A stretch of 64,000 bases of DNA, taken from positions 170,914-234,913 of the forward strand of contig NZ_JARXYX010000012.1 of NCBI RefSeq assembly GCF_029893585.1, given 5' to 3'. Each line of letters opens with the position of its first letter. Position 1 is the stretch's first letter. The translations under genes and the position numbers were made by a program. The notes under the pieces were generated by a model. It made no database searches. It was not told the origin of the DNA and saw nothing but the letters and a program-made list of their open reading frames with translations. Source of the DNA: Streptomyces sp. LBL. Lineage in GTDB: Bacteria; Actinomycetota; Actinomycetes; Streptomycetales; Streptomycetaceae. Positions 51,754-62,900 of this stretch are shown piece after piece.

Positions 51754-52650
51754 TTATCGTCCGGCTTGCCTAGCCGACTTGGTCGTGACGATCATTCCGG
51801 GAAGTCGCTCGCGCGGCCCCGTGATGATATCGACGGCGTCTCGTCCTGAGCTCTCCGCCGCCGCCCGTTCCAGCTCTGTCACCGTGCCCTCGTCCAGCCA
51901 TTCGGTGTGCTCGCCGCCGGAGCCCACAGGGTGCTCAGAGGGCTCCAGCGGAAACAACTCCCGCATCAGCACGCGGGGCTGCCGACCTGCGTTGACCTGC
52001 AGTACTTTGAAACGGGTGCGGGGAGAGAAGACCAGACGCCCAGGAGCGTACGGATCTACCGCTCTCGTAAGACGCCCGGTCAGCGACCACACCAAGAACC
52101 CAGGACCACCCTCGCTCAGCGCGGAGGCCGACGTAGAAGCGGTCCAGAAGCCGTGGTCGACGACGAATTGGTTCTCGCGGTACCAATCCGCCACCATCCC
52201 GACACTGCTCGTGTGCACAATTGCGGGGCCGCGATAGGACGGCAGTCTTCGTAGGCCCGACGCCGCGCAACGGGCAAGCGGTAAATGCGCACCCACCGTC
52301 CCTTCGAGTATTGCCGGATCGAGCCATTCCCATTCCCGGTCCAGGTACAGGTACACGGCAGCCAAGTCGGCAAGCGCACTGACACGATCGCGACGAGGAC
52401 CACCCCGAGGACTTTGGGATTCCGGCAGTGCTCGTGTCATGACCGCCATCGCCTGCCGGTATCGCCAGCCGTACATCATCCGTAGCCAGAGCCGGTCTCG
52501 GGCGACGCCTCGTCCACCCGTCGATATGATCCGGGCGGCAGCGCGCGGGACTGATTGCACCTTAATATCGGGACCTCGCCGCGTCCGCCGCGAAAAGAAT
52601 TCCGAGCCGGGATCGGGGCCCGTGCCGACGGACTCGCCGAGTGCGCTCAT
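51754..52650 (-). CDS. ADP-ribosyltransferase-like toxin domain protein
   Basis: 298 residues from ATG 52650; GGAGAA is 8 nt upstream. The C-terminal half resembles the R-S-E class of ADP-ribosyltransferases: R140 in LPSYRGP, S/T motif in FWTASTSAS (172-174), and E231 in RVLMREL, with the spacing of ART folds (RLVFSPRTRFKVLQV strand between). The ExE/QxE motif is not clear, so activity is uncertain. The N-terminal 100 residues are basic and uncharacterised. Similar segments occur in large actinobacterial secreted toxins; the giant protein gene on the same strand lies 1.3 kb upstream. It could be a detached toxin module. Confidence 0.6.
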   Translation of the reverse strand: MSALGESVGTGPDPGSEFFSRRTRRGPDIKVQSVPRAAARIISTGGRGVARDRLWLRMMYGWRYRQAMAVMTRALPESQSPRGGPRRDRVSALADLAAVYLYLDREWEWLDPAILEGTVGAHLPLARCAASGLRRLPSYRGPAIVHTSSVGMVADWYRENQFVVDHGFWTASTSASALSEGGPGFLVWSLTGRLTRAVDPYAPGRLVFSPRTRFKVLQVNAGRQPRVLMRELFPLEPSEHPVGSGGEHTEWLDEGTVTELERAAAESSGRDAVDIITGPRERLPGMIVTTKSARQAGR

Positions 52651-52930
52651 GGCGTCGCTTCTCCATGGAAAGCCGGGGGTGGGAGCGCGCACGGCAGGAG
52701 CACTGCGCTGGTGGCGCCTTCGACGAGTATAGGAATGGCTTGCCGAACCGGGCTGGCGCAGAGCAAGAGCTGCACGCAAGGGCACCTGCGTCGTCCTGTT
52801 CGTACGGACCGGTGCCCTTGCACGTGTCGCCGCCGGTGATTTCGACCTGATGCTGTGACATGAGGCGGGATGGCGCCCGGCGGCCACGAGGGCGGATAGG
52901 ACCGCGTCCTTTCATGGCGAGGCGGACGAG

Positions 52931-53216
52931 TACTACAGCCTCAGATCTTGTGACCGATGATCGGTGCTGACCGTTGTCCGGTCATGCTGATGAATGTGAG
53001 TCCGCAGAACCTTGAGGGTTGGGCGGAGGAACTGGCTTCCCTGGGCAGCCCACCGGCCCGGACCCGGCAGACGAGGGAAAAGCGCGAACCCTGCACCAGA
53101 CCCGGGCCACCGTCAGGCACTACAAACGGCGCGGCGGCCCTCTGCCCGCCCGCCTCCGCCCCTGGCGACAACCCGAGCAGAACCAATCACAACATCAAGA
53201 TCTGAGGCTGTAGTAC
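52931..53216. mobile_element. MITE-like element with 21-bp perfect terminal inverted repeats
   Basis: The end gtactacagc... at 52931-52951 is repeated perfectly in inverted form at 53196-53216. If TA is the duplicated target, the ends begin ctacagcc. The 286 bp between and including them encode only scraps that look like the two ends of a transposase (MNVSPQNLEGWAEELASLG near the left; HQTRATVRHYKRRGG near the right), so it is probably an internal-deletion derivative of a full IS. Confidence 0.75.
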
Positions 53217-53536
53217 ACGGCCCCGACTTTTTCCGCTCTGTCCGTTTGGTGATGGTTGGTCAGATTCTGTGCGGTCAACGCCAACCTCAAACGGAGCCTT
53301 CCGATGCACAGCCGGGCCCGCGCCCCAGTCCCAACTCGCCGCCGAGACCCGCAGGTTCTTCCACCGCCGCCAACGCCAGCCGCACATCGTACGCGGCTAC
53401 TTCGGCGGACCACACGTCCGCTGCATCTTGCCCTGGTTGAGGCGGGCGATGTCCATGTAGTCGTCGGCCTCGTCGGCCTCGTCGGCCTCGCCGCGGCCCC
53501 CGGGCGGTACGAGCCGTCGTGGAGGTTGTCCGCGGC
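53217..53536. other. Non-coding stretch with probable transposase remnant and 9-bp repeats
   Basis: One plus frame reads SQLAAETRRFFHRRQRQPHI, then VRGYFGGPHVR (~53333-53420), resembling the C-terminal tail of an IS630-type transposase, but there is no intact gene. Three copies of cgtcggcct follow at ~53462-53490. No other feature seen. Confidence 0.35.
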
Positions 53537-53785
53537 TCACTTGAAGTGGACGAAGACGCGGCCCTCGTTGGAGGGATCCACCTCGTACCGCTCGTAGAGC
53601 TTCTTCAGATGGGGCTGGCCCAGCATCGCCAGCACGCGTGCCTTGAGCTTGCCGGCGCCCTTCCCCGGGATGATCTCCACCAGATCCGCCTTTGTCGCCG
53701 CCGCCTTGAAGATGATCTCGCGAACGGCGCGGTCAATGTCGCGTTCGTTGCGGAACAGCGGATGCAGATCGAGCGTGAGCGTCAC
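53537..53785 (-). CDS. Stand-alone Smr-domain protein
   Basis: 82 residues from GTG 53785; GGGAGA is 6 nt upstream. LDLHP (LDLHG-type motif), then EIIPGKGAGKLK replacing the usual HGxG loop, and a RVFVHF end: a minimal Smr (small MutS-related) domain. Smr domains nick or bind branched DNA or cleave RNA. The His-to-Pro change in the HGKG loop may alter activity. Found 199 bp downstream of the giant gene on the same strand. Confidence 0.82.
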   Translation of the reverse strand: MTLTLDLHPLFRNERDIDRAVREIIFKAAATKADLVEIIPGKGAGKLKARVLAMLGQPHLKKLYERYEVDPSNEGRVFVHFK

Positions 53786-53983
53786 GAGTGTCTCCCGTCC
53801 AGGCGTTTCCCACCTAAGCCGCAGCACTGTGGCACAGCGCAGTGGCGCGGCCGAAAATACCGTATGCCTCGTGTCCAGTCGGCAGCCCAGCGGGCACTGG
53901 GGGCCGGAAAAGCCGGAAACTCGTACCTACGGACAGTCGGCAACGTACGGAAGGGCAGGACGCGTACCGCGCCACGGAGGTGC

Positions 53984-56900
53984 TCACCGGCCGAGGACGG
54001 GCAACTCTCTGGTGCGCGGAACACCGAAGAGGAAGTCCCCGTTCTCCTGAACCACGACCACCGGCGGCGTGTCACCCGGACCGAAGCAGTGGGCCTTGCC
54101 CTCCGGTCCGATGAGCACCACGACTTCGTCCAGTTCCCGGGCGACCACCGTCGCGGCCAGGGCCATGGACGATGCCGCGCGGGGGGTGAGCGCCAGAGCC
54201 AATCGGAGTCGCTGCACCGAAGTGAGATCCACCTCCCCGGCCGGCAGCGCACCGCCCTCGATGATCGCCCGCATCGACTGTGTGTCCGTCAGGACGACCC
54301 CGGCCCGTGCGAACGCCCGGATGGGCACGGGCCGCTCACCGTCGATCAGCGGTGAGCCGGCGGACAGATCGTCCCGCGTCGCCCGCTCGGCGATCCAACG
54401 GTGCAGGGCGTCCACCGCCGTGGCCGGGTCAGACCCGCCGTCGAGCAGGCCACGGAGGCCATCCGGCAGGCGCGTCAGATCGAAGACGCCGCTGCGCATC
54501 GCATGGACCAGCGCGGACCCGAGCCCGTCCGCGCCGTCGGCCACCCGGTGCAGGTCGAGCGGGACCTCCTCGAACATCGCGGTCCGCTCGCCGGTCCGCC
54601 GGTAGAGCTCACCGGTCCGCGAGGAGAAGGAGTGCGCCGCGGCCACGTCCGCGCCCTCCACCACGACCGGTGTGTCCGGCCCGCCCGACGCGGTGCCCGA
54701 CGCGGTGTCCTCGGCGGCGCCGTCCGGGACGGCGAGCCGGTAGTGGTGGTCGGCGAGGCTGAGGACGATGTGCGGGCGCGGTCGCTCGGCGCCGTCGAGA
54801 AGGCCGGCGAGCGTGCCGGACGTATCGCCGGTTCCGGGACCGTCACGGAAGCCGGCGAAGTCCTGGAAGCTGCCGTCGTCACGCACCACAGTGACCCGGG
54901 CGCCGAAGACGCGGGCGGCCAGCACGGGCAGCAGGTCGGCGCCGGAGTGGTCCCAGCCGGTGTCGGCGTCCGCGTCGGCGGGGCGCCGGAGTTGGGCGGT
55001 GGCAAGGGCCGCGCGGACGTCCTCGGCCAGGTTCAGCGCGTGCGGGATCAGACCGCCGAGCCCGTCGAACTCACGGCGCGCCGGGGTGTCCCGGCCGAGA
55101 TCGAGCCCCGCCTCAGCGATCTCGGCGGCGGTGAAGGTGTCGGCGGCGTCCGGGGCGGCGAAGGCCAGCAGGTCGGCGTCGGCCGGGTCGGTGAGCCTGG
55201 CGGCCATCAGCTGCCTCAGCCCGGCGACGGCTGCTTCCGGGTCGGCGAGGTCCACACCCGCGTCCACCAGCAGCCGTGGGGCCGTACGCCGCAGCCCCTC
55301 GGCGAGGGCGCGGTAGAAGGACTTGTCCCTGTCCACGTCGTGCAGGGTGTACGTGACGTGGTCCGGGGAGGTGAGCCCGGCGCCGGGGCCGGTGCCGCCG
55401 CTCCGCGTGTAGACGGGCCGGGCCGAAACGGCCGGGCCGACGGCTTCGGGCGGCGGGGTGAAGGTGACCTCGGGGGGCTCGGCGAGCCCGTCGAGCTGCC
55501 GACGGCCCTCCTCGGTGGCGTTCAGCTGATGCCATCGGGTGAGTTCGTCCGCGCCGACGCGTACCCGGTGGTACTCGTGTGCGGCGCGGTCCGCCGTACC
55601 GCGCAGCGCGGTCAGCTCAACACTCCGCGCGTGGAAGTTCCGGCGGGCGGCGTCCAGTCGCGCGGTCGCGGCGTCGAGCCGCCGGGTGGCGGCCCGGTGG
55701 GACAGGTCGGCCGCGTCACGCCGCGCGGCGGCCTTCGCCTGCTCCGCGCCCCGCCGCGGGGCGGGCGCCGCGCCCGGACGGCCGTCCCGCGCCGGGCCAC
55801 TGTCCCCGGGCGCGGGCCGGTCCGGACGGGCAGCGGCCGCGTGCGGGTCGTGGCCTATGTCCCGGCCGGGTCCGGCGTCGTCGGCCGGATCCCGACGGGT
55901 CACCGGCGCGGCGGTCCCCGCCTGCCGCACCCCGTCGGCCGCCGCGGCGGCCGCGTCCCGGGCAAGGTTCAGGGAGCGGGAGGTGGCGTCGGCCGCGGTC
56001 CGGGCCGCGGCCACGCCGCGCAGGGCGGCGTCGACCGCCTCGCGCAGGCCGACGGCGGTGCGGCGCTTGGCCCAGTAGGCCTTGTCCGCGTCGACCCAGG
56101 CCTTGCCCGAGCCCGCGACAGCGTCCCATGCCTTCCCCACCCGGCCGGGGAAGTTCCTGTCGCTCACCATGCCCAGTTCGCGGGCGATGTCCTCCCGGAC
56201 CCAGGCGACCGTGTAGGCCTGGGAGCCGACCTCCTGCTGCCCCGGCCTGGCGTGCCCGAAGACGCCCTGGGCCCATGCGCCGAGCGCCGAGTCCTTGATG
56301 CCGCGGTGCACATCGGCCACGCTGAGCCAGGTGGTGGGGATGGCGAACAGGAACGTCCGGCCGGTTTCCGGTTTGACGTTGATCGAGCCCAGGTGTTCCC
56401 CGCCGATCGTGGTCCCGTCACCGTCCGAGGTGTACGGGCCGGTCGTGGTGGCGCTGTACTGGTTCTGGCCGAGGGCGGAGTCGACGAGGAACCCGCCGCC
56501 GAGCGCCGAGTCCTGGACGCTCTCGTGCGCCACCGAGGAGCCGCCGCCCTCGGTGACCCGGTGGAGCGCCTCCAGTTTCATGCCGTCGGCCACCGTGAGC
56601 AGCACGGCGCCGCCGAAGTCGGGCTTGGAGTACAGCGCCAGCGCCGCGGTGTCCGTACCGGCCAGGTGCTTCTCCGCGAGGCCCGGCACCGCATAGCCGG
56701 TGCTGGTGACGGTGCGGTCCCAGAAGGTGGTGAGCGACGCGTTGGCGGTGCCGTCCTCCAGCGTCTGCGCGGAACCGGAGCCCGGCCGGGTGAGGCTGGT
56801 GTGCGTCGCCCGCCGGACGATGTCGTGCGGGCTGTCCCGCTCCTCCCAGTGGAATCCGTGCTGGTAGGACCTGGCGATCGCCGCGTTGTTCGCCGCCTGG

Positions 56901-59900
56901 ATGTTCTCCTGCCCGACGATCCTGCGGACCTGGAACCCGTTCTCCGGGAAGGTGAACGGCTTCAGGGTGCCGTCCCCGTGACGGGTGGCCTGGTCCATCA
57001 CCAGCGCTGTCCGGTCCAGCCGCAGCCGAGGGTCGGGGAGGAGCCGGGGCGGGCTCAGCCGGGGGTCCGCGGCGGGCATGCCTGCGGTGCGCACCGGGGC
57101 CATGAGGCTGAGCGGTACGTGCTCGCGCACGCTGCCGACGTCGCCTTCCTCGGTGAGCGTCGTCCTGCCGACGGCGTTTCGCCACGCCTCGGCCAGCCGC
57201 CCGCGCGGCGGCCGCTCCCTTACTGCGCCCGCCTCGGCCGGGCCCGTCCGAGGCGCCGGGTCGTCGTCCGCCTCCAGGGTGAGGCGCAGCCGGTACGGGG
57301 TGGTGACCTCGGCGTACGGTTCGGTGGACGCGGCCCGGTGGATGGTGATGCTGGTGTTGGTGTGGCCGGAGGAACGCGTGCGGCGAGCTGAGCCGGTCTC
57401 GCCGTACGTCGGCCCGGCCGCCACGACCGCCGCGCCGTGGGTGGACGTGCCCTCGCTGACGGTGACCCCCAGGTCGGCGCCCGAGGTGAAGTCCGAGCCT
57501 TCGTGGACGGTCTCCATGCCGCGCCGGTTCTCCTCGAACTCGGTGCTGTGGTCGAGCATCTCGAAGTCGGGGTCTCCGGGGATCAGCTCGGCCCTCGCCC
57601 GGACCGTCCGGCCGCCGATCCGTGCGCTCCCCCAGCCGAGGGCGCCGGTCCGCACCGGAGTGGACGAGCCGACACCGGTCATCTCCTTGCTGAGGGCCCG
57701 CAGGGCGCGGGACGTCACCAGTGCGCGCACGCTCTCCAGGCCCGCCTCGTCCAGCCCCAGCCTGCGCTGCGCGGCACGCTCGAACGCGGCGAGCACGTCC
57801 GTGGGGTCCAGCACGTTGACGGGGTAGGTGCCGAACCTGTTGTGTTTCAGCCACGGCTGGGGCAGCCAGGTGCGGCCCGTGTAGCGGGGCACCTCCCCCA
57901 TCGCGTCGTCGATCAACCGCAGCCGGTAGGCGCTCTTCTCCGGCACGTGCCCGAGCCAGCCGCCCGGCACCGAGGTGGTCCGCCCGGCCGCTCCGGCGAG
58001 TGCGGCCGGCATGAACGTCCGGCCTGCCAACCGCCTCCCGACAAGGCTGGAAACCGTCACCATCCGGTGCTCCGCCGTGCCTCCGACCAGTACCTGGTTG
58101 CCGAACTCCTTGCGGTTCGTGTCCGCCTGGACAGTCCGGACGACGGTCCGGCTCTTCGCCGCCGAACTCGACCAGGGGCTGATCACGACGCCGTAGTTGC
58201 CCATCACCCCGGGCCCGACCCGCTGGGGCTTGGTGTAGGACACCTGTCCGCCGAAGAAGAGCGTGGTGGACTTGCCCGTCTTGCCGGCGGCCTGGTGGGT
58301 ACTGCCCAGCGTCAGCTCGCTGTCCATCGGCACCGAACCGGTCAGCGCCTGGAGGCCGTCCACCGTGGTGAAGTGCCGGAAGTCCGCCCGCAGTGACGCG
58401 TAGGGGCCCTTGCCCAACAGCCCTGTGCTGCTCCAGCCCAGCGGCCCGGAGCTCTGGTCGAAGTTGGCCGTCAGATACTGGGGCTGGAAGCCGCGCAAGA
58501 CGGCTTCCCGGGCGGGAGCGCCCTCCTCGGTCAGCTGCCAGGCGCCGCCCGACGCGGAGCGCAGCACCTCGCTCGCGGCCTTGATGAGGCCGGGCGTCGC
58601 CACCACGGTGATGGTCGCGAACGGGTGCTGCTGGAGGTCGAGAAAGGCTTGCCCATGCCGCGCGCCAGGCCTTCCCGCGCCACCTGGACGCCACAAGTGG
58701 CCCTTCGCCAGCGCCAAGGCCTGCTCGGGCGCCATGGGCACGGACTCGATCCGGTCGCGGAGGCCCGCATAAGGGTTGGGCGTCCCGGGCCGGTGGGGAT
58801 CGACGGCCGGCGCGTGCTGGTCCGGGATGCTGATCAGCACCCGGCCGAGCACCGGGCCGTGACCCACCGGCCTGCCGTCCGGACCGGTGCCGATCAGCGT
58901 CCCTTCGGGCCGGCTGACGACGAAGGGCTGGGTGCCCAGCAGCCCGGCGGAGGCCAAGCCGCGCACCAGGCCGCGGAACCGCCAGTAGCCACCCGTGCTG
59001 ACGGTGAGGGACAGGTCGTAGCGGTACAGGTGGGACGGCGTGAGACTCACCGACATCGGCTCGTTGCCGAGGGTCGGGCCGAAGCCGGACTCGTTCTCCG
59101 TCTGCCGCCCCGAACGCCAGCCCGCGAGCAGTGTCCCGGCGTTGTCCGGGGCGCCGATGGCCGGGACGGCGTCCTTGCTCGGGTCGCGGAATATCAGCGA
59201 GCCCTCGACGCCGTATTCGAGCCCGCGCTTCCTGCCCGTCTGCCCGTCGCGACGCTCGATGCCCGGGGCGCCGTACCGCAGTTTGACGTCCTTCTGTATA
59301 CCCCGGTAGCTCCGGTTGGTCAGATCACCGTGCAGCCAGACGTAGCGGTGGCCCTGGCCGATGGTGCCCGGTTCGTTCAGCCGGATCCGGATGCCGGTCG
59401 TGGTGAGCGCCTCCAGGGCGCCGGACATGCTCTGGTGCGACAGGACGCTCAGCACCTCCAGCGTGTTCGACAGCGCCGTCTGGTACGCCTGCGCGTCGCT
59501 CCACGGCGAGGACACCGGGCCGTCGTCCGCCTGCCGCGGGACGCCGGACGCGAGTGCGGCGCGGATGCGGCCGCCCAGGTTCACCGTGGCCGGCGGGGCG
59601 AGCCGGTCGAGGGGCGCCACCAGTCCCGGATACGCCTCGGCGACGGCCGCGAGCACCCGGTCGGCGAAGTGGTCCAGCAGTGTGCTGCCGCCGCCGTCGA
59701 TGTCGCGGACGCGCCGGCCGTCGTCATGCGAGAACTCCTCCACCCGGTGCATGCCCAACGTGGGCGGATGGTCGGTGGTCAGATACGGCGGGGCGTACGG
59801 TTCCGGTGCGCCGTTGTCCACCGCCAGCCGGGTCATGTCGTCCCACCCGGCCAGTCGGCGCGCCTCGCTGCGCGTCATCCGGTCCACGCTCCAGGTGGGG

Positions 59901-62900
59901 AACTCCCGGGGCGGGGCGGTGCTGCCGCTGTGCCGTACGGAGACCGTCTTCCTGACCAGGTACAGGCCGGTCGGGTCCCCCTTGACCTGCCCGGCGGACC
60001 TGATGCCGCCGGATCCGCCCTGGCCCGCCGTGCGCGATGCCGACAGCACGTACCGGCCGGCGGCCCCGACCTGCAGGCGCAGGTCGAGGAGCCCGCCCGC
60101 GAGGTCGAGGAGGTTGAACGCCGGCCCCAGGACGGCTTCCAACGCCAGGCTGACGCCCTTGGTGCTGCTCCGCTCGTTGCGCACCGCCGAGGCGTTGATG
60201 TCCCGCAGTTCGGCCTTGGACGTCTCGGTGATCAAGACCGCCCGCTCGGGCACCATCCGTTCCACGACGAACACGCCGAGGGGCGAGTTCTCCTTGTCGT
60301 CGGCGAACAGCGCAAGCGTGGGAACCCGGCCGGCCGCCAGTCGGCGGGACATCCGCTGGAAGGCGTCGCTGGAGAAGAACGCGTCCAGCTCCCGGTAGGC
60401 GGTGCTCGCCGGCCGCACGCCGATCAGGTCGGCCGCCCAGTCACGGATCTTCGCTACCGGGCCGAAGCCCTCGGTCCTCACCAGCCGGTACTGCGTCTCC
60501 CCGTCGAGCCGCAAACTCCGGGGGATGCGGCCGGGTGTGGCCAGTGCCGTCACGCTGTCGGGCAGCCGCACCAGCAGCCCGTTGCGGACCGCGAAGCCGA
60601 AGTCGCCCTGACCGGCGGCGCTCGTGCGGGCGCGGGGGGCGGCGCGGGTGCTCGTGGCGGTGTCGGCGCGGGTGCTCGTGGCGGTGTCGGCGCGGGTGGC
60701 GGTGTCGGTGGCGGTGTCGGTGGCGGTGTCGCCCGCTATGGTCCGGCCGTCCGCGTCGGTGACCCGCAGGTGGTAGTAGACGTGTGTCAGGTGCACATGG
60801 GAGCCGTCCAGGGTACGGGTCTCCATCTGGCTGCTGTTCTGGTCGGTCTGCGTGTAGCCGATCTTCTCCGTGAAGCCCACCCGGCCGGCGATCCGGCCGA
60901 AGCCGCTGAACGCCGCCGTACTGACCGGGCCGAACGGGCCCCCGAGGCCGACCTGAGTGCTCGTCTGAACGGTCTTGCTCTGTCCGGCGGCCGTGACGGA
61001 CCGGTGCATGGCGTCGACCTTGGCCGGATTGCCGTGGCCGTCGGCGAACTTCTCCCACACGGGGTAGTTGCGGGCGGTCAAGTGCAGGACCCGGGTCCGC
61101 CCGGCGTGGTCGGTGTACGTGAACGAGCGCCCCTCGCCGGTCAGGCCCAGCGGTCGGAGCTGGAGCGTCCGCCGAATGACGCCCTTCAGGTCAGTGCCGC
61201 CGGTGCTCTCGTCGGCCGGCCGGACGAGCGGCCGGCTCCGCAGCACGTTGACGATCTCCGTGACCACCTGCTCGACGCCCCGCAGGACGACATCGCTCTG
61301 CCCGAAGGTGCGGGGGCCGGCGAGGAACTCCCGTAACTGCTCTTCGGAGAGGCCCGGCAGGAGCGTCTCCAGCGCGTCGATGTAGGCGGGCATGCGGGTG
61401 CCGTCCGCGAACCGGCGCGTCACGGCTGGCAGCCGGACCGGCGGCCGGGCACCGCGGACGGCCCGGGGCGGCCTGATCTCGTCGAGCCTGGTGCCGATCC
61501 ACTGCCCGGGCTCGGCGTTCCCCGTCGGTGCGGCGGTGGACGGGCCGGACCCGGTGCCGGACGTGCCGGACTCACCGCCAGGCGTGCCCGACTCGCCCGC
61601 GCGTGAAGGGGACTCGGCCGTGGACGTCCCGGACTCACTCGCCGGGGGCCGCTGCAGCGTCACGGTCACACCCGACAGCAGGGGCTCGCTCTCGGGGCGC
61701 TCCCGACCGGCCCGCTCGCCGCGGACCGAATCGGCGCCGGCCCCTGCGCGCGGACCGGATCGCAGCGCCTTCAACTGGGGAGCAGTCGGAACGAGGCCCA
61801 AAGCCGGATCGGTGACCCGCCCACGCTCACCGGACCGCAGGGGCTCACGATCGGTGCGAACCTGAAGCTGCTCCGAGCCCCGGTGGTCAGGCCGCCGAGG
61901 GACCTGCTCGGCATGATCCGAGTGGCCCATCCGCTCGGAACGGGACCCGACACGGGCCGATTCCGCGCGGGCCGACTCGGGGCGGAACCCGGCACGGGCC
62001 GGCTCGGTCTCCGGCGCCCGCCCGGATCCGGCGCCGGACGACGGCCGGTCCTCCATGACGGTCCGGCCCTCGGGCCGCCCGGCGGCGGCGCCCCCGGAGC
62101 CGCGCGATTCGCCGCCATCGTGCGACGAGTCGTCGTCGCGCCCCTCCGAACGGTCCCGCTCCGGCAGGCCCTCGTCGATGATCCGCTCCAGACGTCCGGC
62201 ATCCACCGGCTCGTCAACGCCCCGGCCCAGTTCCTGACGCAGGGCCCTCGTCCGCTCGTCGTACGACAGCGAGTCGTCCAAACGCCGCTCAAGTTCCGCG
62301 ATGCGCTCACCCACGGCGGCCACCTCGCCGTCCCGGCCACGCAACAGGTGCTCGGTACGCTGCGCGCTCAACCCCTCGATCCGGGCCCGCAGATCAGCCA
62401 CCGTCGCCCGCCGGGCCTCCTCCTGCCGACGTAGATGCTGCTCAAACCAGTCGAACGCGCGCCCAGCGGCCATCGGCGCAGAAGCCTCGTCAACCTCCTC
62501 CAGCCACCGGGCAGCCCGCGCGTCACCACCGTCACGAAGAGCACCAAGCCGCTCACGCAACTCACCCTCATCCGGCACCACGCGACGATCACGCGGACCG
62601 TCGTCAAAGTCGTCGCGCCTCAACCCGTCCAAGCGGTCCTGCAGCGACCCGCTCTCCTGGTAATCCCGCAGCTCAGTCAGCGCCCGTTGGGCCTCCTCCG
62701 CACTGCGCGCCTCCTTCATCAGCGCCCGCAGCTCACGCTCCCGCTCGTCGCCGGCCCGATCCAGCCCCTCCAGCCGCTCCCCCAGCCCCTTCTCGCTGGG
62801 GGCAGCCCGCTCGTCCGAACCCAACCTGTCCAGACGGTCCTGAAGAGCCTGGTCACCACGCTCCTGCTCGCGGTACCGCTCCAGCTTCTCCAGCGCACGC

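Noticed and set aside
52562..52861. Cys-containing minus-strand frame (MSQHQVEITGGDTCKGTG...) upstream of the ART-like gene
   Set aside because: No Shine-Dalgarno, overlaps the better-supported ART-like start in another frame and turns into Arg-rich shadow sequence.
54401..57391. 996-codon plus-strand frame opposite the giant gene
   Set aside because: Gly/Arg/Val-rich antisense shadow without domains or ribosome site.
60633..60740. Independent gene in the 24-bp repeat region
   Set aside because: The repeat is in frame with the giant protein and encodes its Thr/Ala/Asp-rich run.
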